NCBI GenBank assembly: GCA_902800065.1
Contig: CADCDE010000031.1
Coordinates: 1-39,191 of the forward strand
Direction: 5' to 3'
From: an uncultured Ruminococcus sp.
GTDB taxonomy: Bacteria; Bacillota; Clostridia; Oscillospirales; Acutalibacteraceae
DNA length: 39,191 nucleotides
Position 1 is the first letter of the stretch; each line of letters starts with the position of its first letter. Under the pieces are notes generated by a model. It made no database searches. It was not told where the DNA came from and saw only the letters and a list, made by a program, of their open reading frames with translations. Both the position numbers and the translations under genes were made by a program. Below are positions 7,497 to 15,469 of the stretch, one piece after another.

Positions 7497-7961
7497 ATGA
7501 CAGATATACTTGAATTTAAAATTATTGACCCCATAGCCAAAAAAGAAGAATGGGCTTTGGATTATATTAATGACAACATAAAAATTTCAGCCGTTGAAAT
7601 ATACATAAACGGCAGAGAAATTATTGATATTTTCAAAGAAATTGAAACTCCGTTTGCCAAAAAAGAAAATCACCCGAATTTGGCAGGTGCTTACGGTCAT
7701 AAAAAAGTTGAAGAACTTTTATATGACTTAACAGAAAGTGATTACAGTAAAAATTACGGTGTAGCTTTGGTGATATGCAGTGACTGCGGTGAAGACGGGT
7801 GTTGGAGTGTTTCTGCGTTTGTATCGGAAGATGACAAATATGTATATTTTAAAAATTTTCATAACGGTCACCGCAAAGATTGGCAATATCCCATTTCTTA
7901 TCAATTTACCAAAGAAAACTATTATTCAGAATTGCAGAAGCTGAAAGACTCTCTGAAATGA
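7497..7961 (+). CDS. Conserved protein of unknown function with a CxxCGxxGC motif
   Basis: 154 residues, acidic and soluble, not assigned. The C-terminal half reads ALVICSDCGEDGCWSVSAFV, then VYFKNFHNGHRKDWQYPISYQF and ENYYSELQKL. This resembles a loosely known family in which a CxCGxxGC loop is followed by a W/F-x-x-F...HR-x-W-x-Y segment; I know no function for that family. The cysteines could bind zinc. It starts 10 nt after the RluA-family gene, with TGAGGTGA as ribosome-binding site. The same 15-base junction TCTGAAATGAGGTGA recurs at its own 3' end, before the HIT gene. Confidence 0.7.
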   Translation: MTDILEFKIIDPIAKKEEWALDYINDNIKISAVEIYINGREIIDIFKEIETPFAKKENHPNLAGAYGHKKVEELLYDLTESDYSKNYGVALVICSDCGEDGCWSVSAFVSEDDKYVYFKNFHNGHRKDWQYPISYQFTKENYYSELQKLKDSLK

Positions 7962-7973
7962 GGTGACTTTTAA

Positions 7974-8432
7974 ATGTGTTTTATATGCGAAAGAATTGAT
8001 ATGATAAAAAGTAACACTAATCCGTATTTTGTCAAAGAACTTGAAACAGGTTATGTGGTAATTGGTGATAACCAGCATTTTAAAGGATATACAATTTTTC
8101 TCTGCAAACAGCATAAAACTGAACTTTTTTATCTCGACAAAGATTTTAGAACAAAATTTCTTGAAGAAATGAGTATCACTGCACAGGCTGTTTCAAATGC
8201 CTTTCACGCTGAAAAAATGAATTATGAATGCCTCGGAAACGGTGAAACTCATTTGCATTGGCACTTGTTTCCACGTGTCAGCGGAGATATCGAAACCTAT
8301 GGTAATAACGGAAAAGGTCCTGTATGGTGGTATCCTATGGAAAAAATGTATAGTGATGAAAATCGTCCGTCTGATACGGAATTGAAGAAAATGAAATCAC
8401 AACTTTTATATGAATTGGAAAAACTTTTATAA
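7974..8432 (+). CDS. HIT-family nucleotide hydrolase or transferase
   Basis: Histidine-triad protein of 152 residues, probably a nucleoside phosphoramidate or dinucleotide hydrolase. CFICERI at the N-terminus is the CxxC zinc-site pattern of many HIT proteins. The triad is ETHLHWHLFPR (about residues 91-101), where the middle and last His of H-x-H-x-H carry out catalysis. The C-terminal extension (GPVWWYPMEKMY...) resembles the HIT subgroup with a W-rich tail. It is the last gene of the 6519-8432 run and ends at a bidirectional terminator. The start is the ATG at 7974 with AGGTGA upstream. Confidence 0.88.
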   Translation: MCFICERIDMIKSNTNPYFVKELETGYVVIGDNQHFKGYTIFLCKQHKTELFYLDKDFRTKFLEEMSITAQAVSNAFHAEKMNYECLGNGETHLHWHLFPRVSGDIETYGNNGKGPVWWYPMEKMYSDENRPSDTELKKMKSQLLYELEKLL

Positions 8433-8441
8433 ATACAAAAA

Positions 8442-8469
8442 CTCCGCTGATTTTTTGATTTCAGCGGAG
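8442..8469. terminator. Bidirectional terminator between the HIT and kinase genes
   Basis: Perfect 9-bp stem CTCCGCTGA/TCAGCGGAG with a 10-nt loop. It lies between convergent stop codons and has an A-rich upstream and T-rich downstream side, so it can serve both strands. Confidence 0.85.
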
Positions 8470-8476
8470 AATTTAT

Positions 8477-9037
8477 TTATAATTTCAGTTTTTCTTTTAT
8501 TTCGTTAAGCCATTCGGGGCGTAAGCCGTTTGTATACAAAAATTTATGGTTTCTCATTTCGGCAACTTTTATAAAGCCATTTTCATTATCAAAGAAAATT
8601 ACTTGGTCACATAGCGGTATCACCTTTTCAAGCGATTGAATTCTATTGTTATACCTATGAATAACATATTCTTTGGGTATATCGTGACCGCCTTTTTTTA
8701 CCCTGTTAGCAATTCGTTCAAGACTTTCTTCAACAGAATTAAGACCAACATAATACATTGTTACATAATAGCCTTGTTTTTTAGCCTGTTTTATAGTTTT
8801 TTGGGTTCGATTTCCGGATAAAGTGGTTTCCTGTGTAAATGAAAGATTGTTTTCAAGGCAGAAATTTATTTCAGAAATAGCCTGTTTTCCTGATTTTATA
8901 TTATCATAGTTATTTTCCTTTGCTATTAAATCAGCATCTATAATATATCCGAGTTCTCTGTTGTCGCCCTCAATTGCACCTCTTAAACTTGATTTGCCTG
9001 TACCGTTAATGCCTGCTATTATAATATATTCTTTCAT
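8477..9037 (-). CDS. Zeta-toxin-like P-loop kinase
   Basis: 186-residue P-loop protein. Walker A is GINGTGKSS (about residues 9-17), followed by DADLIAKE, QETTLSGNRT (zeta-type 'TL...R' segment), and a lid-like ESLERIANRVKKGGHDIPKEYVIHRY, which matches the predicted zeta-toxin/COG4185 kinases. Zeta toxins phosphorylate UDP-N-acetylglucosamine; many chromosomal relatives have unknown substrates. No epsilon-type antitoxin gene is adjacent: its upstream neighbour is gpsA, 6 nt away, on the same strand. A housekeeping or repair role is as likely as toxicity. Confidence 0.75.
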   Translation of the reverse strand: MKEYIIIAGINGTGKSSLRGAIEGDNRELGYIIDADLIAKENNYDNIKSGKQAISEINFCLENNLSFTQETTLSGNRTQKTIKQAKKQGYYVTMYYVGLNSVEESLERIANRVKKGGHDIPKEYVIHRYNNRIQSLEKVIPLCDQVIFFDNENGFIKVAEMRNHKFLYTNGLRPEWLNEIKEKLKL

Positions 9038-9043
9038 ATAAAA

Positions 9044-10003
9044 TCAAAACTCCGTCTTTATACTTCTCAAAAACAGGTCTGACAGACCATTTTTTGCAGT
9101 AGTCTTGCCGTTGATGACATTATAGACCGTCTGACATATAGGCAGGTCTACATTATATTTCTGTCCGAGATAGACAAGGGCTTTTGTCGTGTCGACTCCC
9201 TCTGCAAGCTTATCGAACTTTTCACCATTGACGAGCATTTCACCGAATCTTCTGTTATGGCTGTACTTCGAGAAAAGAGTTGCTTCATAGTCACCCAAGT
9301 GGCACAAGCCGTATGCTGACAATTCATTTCCGCCCATTGCTTTTATTAATCGTGAAATTTCTCTTGTTCCTCTGGACATCAATGCACCCTTGAGTGATGA
9401 AAGATTAAGTCCGTCAAGCATACCTGCTGCTATTCCGATAGTATTCTTTGCAGCTGCACCTATTTCAGTGCCTATCAGGTCATTGCCTACATAGAATCTT
9501 ATAAGCTCACTTGAAAATTCCCTGATAAGCTCATGCTTCAATTCAGCGTGGCGGGAATCTATGACCATACAATTCGGTATGCCTCTGCTGAAATCCTGCG
9601 GATGTCCTGGACCTACCCACACGGCAACGGGAGTTTCTTCGGGGACAAATTCCTCTACTATCTCCGTCAGACGCTTTCCCGTTGAAACCTCTATTCCTTT
9701 CATGCAAAGCACGATTTTTTTCCCTTTTATGTCTAATGCTGCTACTCTCGGAACAAATGAACGAACTGCCTGTGCACTTATCGAAATTATCATAACATCC
9801 GCACTTGATACAGCTTCTTCGAGATTATCCGTTACTTTTATACTTTCCCTGAATGTCAGCATATTATTTTTTCTTGTATCTCTTATTTCTATGAACTGAG
9901 GGGCATCGGACAATCCCCATATTGTGACATTGTGACCTATTTTATCCAGATACCATGCTATAAACGAACCCCATCTTCCACAGCCTAAAAGTGTTATATT
10001 CAT
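9044..10003 (-). CDS. gpsA: Glycerol-3-phosphate dehydrogenase [NAD(P)+]
   Basis: Reduces dihydroxyacetone phosphate to sn-glycerol 3-phosphate for phospholipid synthesis in the cytosol. It has 319 residues. The Rossmann motif is LLGCGRWGSFIA (the family consensus is GxGxxG; here GCGRWG), followed by VWVGPGHPQ (family: SGPSFA), the catalytic-Lys segment EIGAAAKNTIGIAAGM, and the substrate loop AYGLCHLGDYEAT...SHNRRFG. The GPGHPQ and LCHLGD variants mark a divergent GpsA. The start chosen is the ATG at 10003 after GAGGAGGG; the TTG six codons upstream lies inside that ribosome-binding site. Confidence 0.88.
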   Translation of the reverse strand: MNITLLGCGRWGSFIAWYLDKIGHNVTIWGLSDAPQFIEIRDTRKNNMLTFRESIKVTDNLEEAVSSADVMIISISAQAVRSFVPRVAALDIKGKKIVLCMKGIEVSTGKRLTEIVEEFVPEETPVAVWVGPGHPQDFSRGIPNCMVIDSRHAELKHELIREFSSELIRFYVGNDLIGTEIGAAAKNTIGIAAGMLDGLNLSSLKGALMSRGTREISRLIKAMGGNELSAYGLCHLGDYEATLFSKYSHNRRFGEMLVNGEKFDKLAEGVDTTKALVYLGQKYNVDLPICQTVYNVINGKTTAKNGLSDLFLRSIKTEF

Positions 10004-10077
10004 AAAAAACGCCCTCCTCAAATTGAATTTATTGGATAATATTATAGCACATAATAATATAAAAATCTATAAAATAT

Positions 10078-10106
10078 TTGTACTTTTTTAATAATTGTGT
10101 TATAAT
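10078..10106 (+). promoter_or_regulatory. Putative SigA promoter of trkA-trkH
   Basis: TTGTAC (10078-10083), a 17-bp spacer and TATAAT (10101-10106), about 35 bp before the trkA start. The region is extremely AT-rich, so chance matches are likely, but spacing and position fit. Confidence 0.55.
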
Positions 10107-10140
10107 ATAATAAATATTTTTTTGGAAAGGTATTTTTAAT

Positions 10141-11499
10141 ATGAATATTATTATTGTAGGATGCGGAAAGATAGGTTCAACTATCCTTGAAAGTCTTGTT
10201 GAGGAAGGTCATGATGTTGTCGGTATAGACAATGATGAACAAGTAATCACACAAATAACAAATGTACATGATATCATGGCAGTATGCGGAAGCGGTACGG
10301 ATTATGATATGCTGAAGGAAGCAGGCGTTGCAAATGCAGAGATGTTTATTGCCGTTACTTCATCTGATGAACTCAATATGCTGAGCTGTTATATGGCTAA
10401 AAAAATGGGTGCGAAACATACAATAGCCCGTATCAGAAATCCCGAATATACTCAGTCAAATCTCGGTTTCCTAAAACAGCAGCTTGATCTTTCCATGGCC
10501 ATCAATCCTGAATCGCTTGCGGCTGTCGAGATGTTCAATATTCTTAAACTTCCCTCTGCCGTCAAGATACAGACATTTTCTCAACGTAATTTTGAGATAA
10601 TCGAAATCATACTCAAAGAAAATTCCGCTCTTGCAGGAATGAAGCTGATGGAACTGAGAAACAAATTCAATGCACAATTTCTTATATGTGCGGTTCAGAG
10701 AGGTGAGGATGTCTATATCCCATCGGGAAATTTTCAGCTTATGGCAGGTGATAAAATAGGTCTTACGGCTTCACTTTCTGAAATCCAAAAGCTGATGCGT
10801 TCCCTGAAAATAGAAAAGAAACAGGCCAAGGATGTTATGATACTCGGAGGAAGCAAGATAGCATATTATCTTGCAAAAATGCTTACTACTTCAGGTAATG
10901 GTGTAAAGATAATAGAAAAAGACCATGAAAAATGTCAGGAGCTTTCCGAATCTCTTGATAAAGTTGTTATTATCGAGGGTGACGGTGCAGAACAAGAAAT
11001 TCTGCTTGAAGAAGGACTCAATTCACTTGATGCTTTTGTTGCTCTCACGGGAATGGATGAGGAAAATATACTTATTTCGATATTCGCTTCATCCCATAAT
11101 GTTCCGACAGTTATCACAAAGGTAAACAGAAATGAACTTTCACAGCTTGCCTCAAAACTCGGCTTGGACTGTATAGTTTCGCCCAAAAAGATAGTTTCTG
11201 ATGTAATAGTCCGTTATGCAAGGGCTCTTGAAAATTCCCGTGGAAGCAATGTTGAAACTCTGTATAATATTATGGATGACAAAGCAGAAGTCCTTGAATT
11301 CAATGTCCGTTCAGACTTCAAACAGGTAAATATACCGCTGCGTGACCTAAAGCTCAAGCCGAATATACTTATTGCAGGTATCATACGTGAAAGAAAGCCC
11401 ATTATCCCGAATGGTGATGATATGATAATGAAAAATGATAAGGTTATCATTGTGACCTCGGAACAGAGACTTAATGATTTATCAGACATTATAAAGTGA
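10141..11499 (+). CDS. trkA: Trk-type K+ uptake regulatory subunit TrkA
   Basis: Cytosolic NAD(H)-binding gating subunit of the TrkH potassium channel/transporter. Its 452 residues form two tandem RCK units, as in classical full-length TrkA. The first Rossmann motif is IIVGCGKIGSTI (residues 3-14) with the acidic ribose-binding VVGIDND. The second is MILGGSKIAYYLA at about residue 230 with KIIEKD. Each is followed by a TrkA_C domain (for example LRDLKLKPNILIAGIIRERKPIIPNG near the end). trkH follows after 10 nt, making an operon. Confidence 0.94.
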   Translation: MNIIIVGCGKIGSTILESLVEEGHDVVGIDNDEQVITQITNVHDIMAVCGSGTDYDMLKEAGVANAEMFIAVTSSDELNMLSCYMAKKMGAKHTIARIRNPEYTQSNLGFLKQQLDLSMAINPESLAAVEMFNILKLPSAVKIQTFSQRNFEIIEIILKENSALAGMKLMELRNKFNAQFLICAVQRGEDVYIPSGNFQLMAGDKIGLTASLSEIQKLMRSLKIEKKQAKDVMILGGSKIAYYLAKMLTTSGNGVKIIEKDHEKCQELSESLDKVVIIEGDGAEQEILLEEGLNSLDAFVALTGMDEENILISIFASSHNVPTVITKVNRNELSQLASKLGLDCIVSPKKIVSDVIVRYARALENSRGSNVETLYNIMDDKAEVLEFNVRSDFKQVNIPLRDLKLKPNILIAGIIRERKPIIPNGDDMIMKNDKVIIVTSEQRLNDLSDIIK

Positions 11500-11509
11500 G
11501 GGTAATAAA

Positions 11510-12967
11510 ATGAACAGACGAGCCGTTTTTTATACCATAGGACAAATAATAATCCTCGAAGGCATACTTCTTACATTACCTCTTTTGGTATCATTCTGCT
11601 TCTGGGAAGAAAAAAGTATCATTGCCTTCTCAATAACTATTTTTATTGCCCTTGCTTTGGGAGCGTTGACTCTTATCATATCCAAACCGTCAAATAAAAT
11701 AATCTATGCCAAAGAAGGCTTTATAATTGTTACCTGTGCATGGATAGCACTCTCTGTCATAGGCTGTGTCCCGTTCATCATCAGCGGTGAGATACCCAAT
11801 ATATTTGATGCATTCTTTGAGACCGTCAGCGGATTCACCACAACAGGTGCATCTATACTGACAGATGTTGAAAGCATGAGTAAGGGTATGCTTTTTTGGA
11901 GGAGCTTTACTCACTGGCTGGGCGGTATGGGAGTACTTGTTCTTATAATGGCGATAATCCCCAAAAATACAGGTACAGATTCAGGTCGTGCAATGCACAT
12001 TCTCAGAGCCGAAATGGCTGGTCCGATAATCGGAAAATTAGTTCCGAAAGTCCGTGATACCGCCAAAATACTCTATTTCATATATTTTGCACTCACTGCA
12101 CTTGAATTTTTCTTTCTTCTGATCGGTGATATGCACTTCTTCGACAGCCTTGTCCATGCGATAGGCACTGCAGGTACAGGCGGTTTCGGAATAAAAGCCG
12201 ATTCTCTTGCAAGCTACAGTCCTTATTCACAATGGGTGATAACCATATTCATGCTTCTTTTCGGTGTAAACTTCAACCTTTTTTATTTACTCCTTTTAAA
12301 GCGTTTCAAGGCTGTATTCTCCAACCGTGAATTGTGGTGCTATGCAGGTGTAGTTTTAATTTCTATAGCCGTCATAACATGGAATATCTTTCCTATTTAC
12401 AATAATTTTTCAGACTCCCTCAGACATTCCTCCTTCCAGGTTGCAGGAATAATCTCCTCAACAGGCTTTGCAAGTGCCGATTTCAATCAGTGGCCTCAGC
12501 TTTCCAAAAACATACTGTTTTTGCTGATGTTCATGGGCGGCTGTGCAGGCTCTACTGCAGGTGGTCTGAAGGTTTCAAGAGTAATGCTCCTTTTCAAGCT
12601 CATCAAAAAGGACATCAGCAGACTTCTCCACCCACGTTCAGTTACTGCCGTAAAGCTCGAAGGAAAGCCTGTTGATAATAACACGCTTTATGGTGTCAGC
12701 ACATATTTTGCTATTTACATAGTATTGATATTAGGAACTTTTCTGTTCATATCATTTGAGCCTCTCAGCTTTGAAAGCAACTTCAGTGCGGCAGTTTCAT
12801 GTATCAATAACATAGGTCCGGGATTTGACCAGACAGGTCCTATGGAGGGATATGCTGTTTACTCCAACTTCTCAAAATTCATTCTTTCAATAGCAATGCT
12901 TCTCGGCAGACTTGAAATTTATCCTGTACTGCTTGCATTCTATCCGAAAACATGGTCAAAAAAATAA
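11510..12967 (+). CDS. trkH: Trk-type K+ transporter membrane subunit TrkH
   Basis: Potassium-translocating channel subunit in the membrane. It has 485 residues with about ten hydrophobic spans and the four pore loops of the TrkH/Ktr superfamily: ETVSGFTTTGAS, HAIGTAGTGGFG, VAGIISSTGFASAD and SCINNIGPGFD supply the selectivity-filter Gly residues. HWLGGMGVLVL and GGCAGSTAGGLKVSR are further family marks. Translation starts at the ATG after GAGGGTAA, 10 nt behind trkA. Confidence 0.94.
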   Translation: MNRRAVFYTIGQIIILEGILLTLPLLVSFCFWEEKSIIAFSITIFIALALGALTLIISKPSNKIIYAKEGFIIVTCAWIALSVIGCVPFIISGEIPNIFDAFFETVSGFTTTGASILTDVESMSKGMLFWRSFTHWLGGMGVLVLIMAIIPKNTGTDSGRAMHILRAEMAGPIIGKLVPKVRDTAKILYFIYFALTALEFFFLLIGDMHFFDSLVHAIGTAGTGGFGIKADSLASYSPYSQWVITIFMLLFGVNFNLFYLLLLKRFKAVFSNRELWCYAGVVLISIAVITWNIFPIYNNFSDSLRHSSFQVAGIISSTGFASADFNQWPQLSKNILFLLMFMGGCAGSTAGGLKVSRVMLLFKLIKKDISRLLHPRSVTAVKLEGKPVDNNTLYGVSTYFAIYIVLILGTFLFISFEPLSFESNFSAAVSCINNIGPGFDQTGPMEGYAVYSNFSKFILSIAMLLGRLEIYPVLLAFYPKTWSKK

Positions 12968-12977
12968 TTCATAATCT

Positions 12978-13042
12978 GTCACTCTGAAACACGCAATGAT
13001 GCAGGATATTCAAAAGATTCCTCGCTCTGCTCGGAATGACAT
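12978..13042. repeat. Degenerate copy of the GTCATTCCGAG core repeat
   Basis: GTCACTCTGAAAC at one end and CTCGGAATGAC at the other flank ATTCAAAAGATTCCTCGC, recognisably the same self-complementary core as in the MITEs. I see no terminal repeats or target duplication. It lies between trkH and rsmA. Confidence 0.6.
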
Positions 13043-13078
13043 ACAGCAACATTAAATTCTTAAAAGGAAATAATCTAT

Positions 13079-13936
13079 ATGAGTAATTTAACCGATATAT
13101 CTTATGTAAAAAATATTCTTTCAAAACATGGTTTCACTTTTTCAAAGGCTCTCGGTCAGAATTTTCTGATAAATCCGTCTGTTTGTCCGAAAATGGCTCA
13201 AATGTGCGGTGCAGGAAAAGATGTCGGAGTTATCGAGATAGGTCCGGGAGCGGGTGTACTTACAAATGAACTTGCCGAAGTTTCATACAAAGTAGTTGCC
13301 GTTGAACTCGATAAAAGACTTCTGCCTGTACTTGACGAAACACTCTCTCATCATGATAATATAAAGATAATCAACGGTGATGCCATGAAACTTGATTTTC
13401 ATGAGCTTATCAAAGAGGAATTCGGAGACGGTCATGTAGTTATATGTGCCAATCTCCCCTATTACATAACATCACCTGTTATCATGCGTATACTCGAAGA
13501 AAAACTCCCAGTTGATTCCCTTACCGTCATGGTACAAAAGGAAGCTGCCGAAAGAATCTGTGCTACTCCCGGAACACGTCAGTCTGGAGCTGTCAGTGCA
13601 GCTGTGAGATACTATGCCGAACCCGAAATGCTCTTTAAAGTATCTGCCGGAAGTTTTCTCCCTGCTCCCAAAGTCGATTCCGAAGTAATAAAGCTGAAAA
13701 TACTGCAAAAGCCGCCTATAGAGGCGGCTGATGAAACATTATTCTTTAAGGTTGTCAGGGCTGCCTTTCTCCAGAGACGAAAGACTCTTGCAAATTCCCT
13801 CAGTGCAGGCTTATCCATGCCGAAAGCTCAGATAAACTCTCTGCTTGAAAATGTCGGCATAAAATCAAATGCCCGTGCCGAAGAAATGACCATGCAGGAT
13901 TTCGCTGACATTTCAAACGCTCTTTTTAGACTTTAA
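13079..13936 (+). CDS. rsmA: 16S rRNA dimethyladenosine transferase
   Basis: Methylates the two adjacent adenosines in helix 45 of 16S rRNA, using S-adenosylmethionine, during small-subunit assembly. It has 285 residues. N-terminal KALGQNFLINP is the family entry motif; motif I is VIEIGPGAGVLT; the acidic ribose-binding residue lies in VVAVELDKRL; GDAMKLDF follows. The catalytic motif IV NLPYYITSP is at about residues 127-135. FLQRRKTLANSL is the typical C-terminal signature. The last 24 nt overlap the convergent PAP2 gene. Confidence 0.95.
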   Translation: MSNLTDISYVKNILSKHGFTFSKALGQNFLINPSVCPKMAQMCGAGKDVGVIEIGPGAGVLTNELAEVSYKVVAVELDKRLLPVLDETLSHHDNIKIINGDAMKLDFHELIKEEFGDGHVVICANLPYYITSPVIMRILEEKLPVDSLTVMVQKEAAERICATPGTRQSGAVSAAVRYYAEPEMLFKVSAGSFLPAPKVDSEVIKLKILQKPPIEAADETLFFKVVRAAFLQRRKTLANSLSAGLSMPKAQINSLLENVGIKSNARAEEMTMQDFADISNALFRL

Positions 13937-14458
13937 CTTCCTGCTGTCATCAAAGAACATATTTTCTATCTTGTATGAAATAATTGCTGTTGCTACTCCA
14001 AAAACTGCTCCGAGGATAACATCCGTCGGATAATGCACATAAAGATACAGTCTTGAAAAGGCTATCGCAAATGCAAGAAAGTATGCTAATATTCCAAGTT
14101 TTCTGTTGTATATGAATATTATCGTTGCCGCACTGAATGCAAAAAAAGTGTGTCCTGACGGGAATGAAAATTCACTTTCGGGCGGTACTATCAAACTAAC
14201 GGTACTATTGAGGTCATAAGGGCGTATTCTTTTAACTATTCTCTTTAAGATGATATTACACACTATCGCTCCAAATATTATATCAAATGCAAGAGATCTT
14301 CCAAGTCTTCTGTATCGCTTCACTGCAAGACACAAAATTGTTATAACTATCCATAATATCGCCCAATATCCCAAAAATGATATACACGGCATAATCTTAT
14401 CACAAAAATCACTTCTCCATTCCTGAATGTGATTCAAAACAGTAAACTCCCATTCCAT
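13913..14458 (-). CDS. PAP2-family membrane phosphatase
   Basis: Membrane phosphatase of the phosphatidic acid phosphatase 2 superfamily, probably acting on undecaprenyl pyrophosphate or a phospholipid phosphate. 181 residues with about five spans. All three catalytic motifs are present: KRIVKRIRP (KxxxxxxRP), PSGH in EFSFPSGHTFFAFSA, and SRLYLYVHYPTD (SRxxxxxHxxxD). It is convergent with rsmA and overlaps it by 24 nt. With uppP in the same window, it could be a second lipid-carrier phosphatase, though the substrate cannot be told from motifs. Confidence 0.9.
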   Translation of the reverse strand: MEWEFTVLNHIQEWRSDFCDKIMPCISFLGYWAILWIVITILCLAVKRYRRLGRSLAFDIIFGAIVCNIILKRIVKRIRPYDLNSTVSLIVPPESEFSFPSGHTFFAFSAATIIFIYNRKLGILAYFLAFAIAFSRLYLYVHYPTDVILGAVFGVATAIISYKIENMFFDDSRKLKSKKSV

Positions 14459-14515
14459 TGTACAATACTCCCTTAATCAATATTTTTAAAAATATTATAA
14501 CACATATCCGAATAA

Positions 14516-14554
14516 AAAAACAGCCTTGATGAAAATTTCGTAGAGGCTGTTTTT
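14516..14554. terminator. Orphan terminator-like hairpin in a divergent intergenic region
   Basis: Stem AAAAACAGCCT/AGGCTGTTTTT with a loop of about 17 nt, flanked by A- and T-runs on either side. It lies between divergently transcribed genes, where no terminator is needed. It may mark a vanished gene, or an element carried by the adjacent repeat. Confidence 0.5.
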
Positions 14555-14601
14555 GAACTTTACAACTATCAATGAGCAAATCTGAAAAATGCACAAACAA
14601 C

Positions 14602-14670
14602 TTGTCATTCCGAGCGTAGCGAGGAATCTTAAAAACACCCTTCACTTCGTTCTGAATGACAGATTTTTTT
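14602..14670. repeat. Copy of the GTCATTCCGAG core repeat
   Basis: TTGTCATTCCGAGCG...GAGGAATCTT, then TTCACTTCGTTCTGAATGACAG with a T-run. It is self-complementary and terminator-like, without visible flanking terminal repeats. It lies just upstream of the DUF1275 gene promoter. Confidence 0.7.
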
Positions 14671-14671
14671 G

Positions 14672-14700
14672 TTGAATTGAAAAGAATTGTGTGATAAAAT
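14672..14700 (+). promoter_or_regulatory. Putative SigA promoter of the DUF1275 gene
   Basis: TTGAAT, a 17-bp spacer and TAAAAT (14695-14700), 21 bp before the TTG start codon. The short leader contains a GGGGGG ribosome-binding site. Confidence 0.5.
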
Positions 14701-14721
14701 TTTTTATAGGGGGGATTTTAT

Positions 14722-15417
14722 TTGAAAAAGTATAATACAAAGGAACAGATGTCAGAGGCATTTCTTACAGGGGCAATTTTATCGGTTGTCGGCGGATATT
14801 TTGACGCTTACACTTATATTGCAAGGGGCGGTGTATTTGCAAATGCTCAAACAGGAAATATTGTTTTGCTTGGAGTAAAACTCATGGAAGGCGATTTTCT
14901 TAAAGCCCTGACATATTTTATTCCGATATTTGCATTTGTACTCGGAGTATTTGTGGCGGAATACATAAAAAAAGTCGGCAATTCAAAGCATCTTCACTGG
15001 CGACAGATAATTATTTTAATAGAAATCCTTATAGTGACTGCGGCGGCATTTATTCCCAATGGTGACAAGGGATTCAAGACCTGTGATATGATAGTGAATA
15101 TAGCAATATCATTTATATGTTCATTGCAGGTGCAAAGTTTCAGGAAAATTCACGGAATAGCCTGTGCAACTACTATGTGTACGGGCAATATGCGTAGCTT
15201 TGCGGATAATCTTGTACAATATAATGATACAAAAAATAAGCAGTTTCTCAAAAATGCATTTAAGTATTTTATGATAAATCTTTTCTTTATAATCGGTGCG
15301 ATAATAAGTGCTCCAATTACAAAGACATTCGGTAAAATGTCGGTTATTTTCTGTGTCGGCGGGCTTTTGGCGGTATTTATACTGATGTTCAAAAAGCCTT
15401 TTGAATCCAACAAATAA
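14722..15417 (+). CDS. YoaK-family (DUF1275) membrane protein
   Basis: 231-residue integral membrane protein of the DUF1275/YoaK family, function unknown. About six hydrophobic spans. Family hallmarks are visible: GGYFDAYTYIARGGVFANAQTGNIVLLG near the N-terminus (consensus G-x-x-D-A-x-x-F...Q-T-G-N) and ATTMCTGNMRSFADNL in the middle (T-G-N). The start is a TTG at 14722 behind GGGGGGAT; a fallback ATG lies nine codons later. Monocistronic, with its own promoter and a shared terminator. Confidence 0.85.
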   Translation: MKKYNTKEQMSEAFLTGAILSVVGGYFDAYTYIARGGVFANAQTGNIVLLGVKLMEGDFLKALTYFIPIFAFVLGVFVAEYIKKVGNSKHLHWRQIIILIEILIVTAAAFIPNGDKGFKTCDMIVNIAISFICSLQVQSFRKIHGIACATTMCTGNMRSFADNLVQYNDTKNKQFLKNAFKYFMINLFFIIGAIISAPITKTFGKMSVIFCVGGLLAVFILMFKKPFESNK

Positions 15418-15420
15418 AAC

Positions 15421-15455
15421 AAGCGGTATGCTGAAATTTCTTCGGCATACCGCTT
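15421..15455. terminator. Bidirectional terminator between the DUF1275 gene and thrS
   Basis: Perfect 11-bp stem AAGCGGTATGC/GCATACCGCTT, loop of 13 nt, T-run after it and A-run before it, between convergent genes. Confidence 0.9.
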
Positions 15456-15469
15456 TTATTATTCAACTT

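Noticed and set aside
14409..14645. Minus-strand 78-codon frame near the PAP2 start
   Set aside because: Made largely of core-repeat sequence and leader; the KIPRYARNDK stretch is the usual mistranslation of GTCATTCCGAG repeats.
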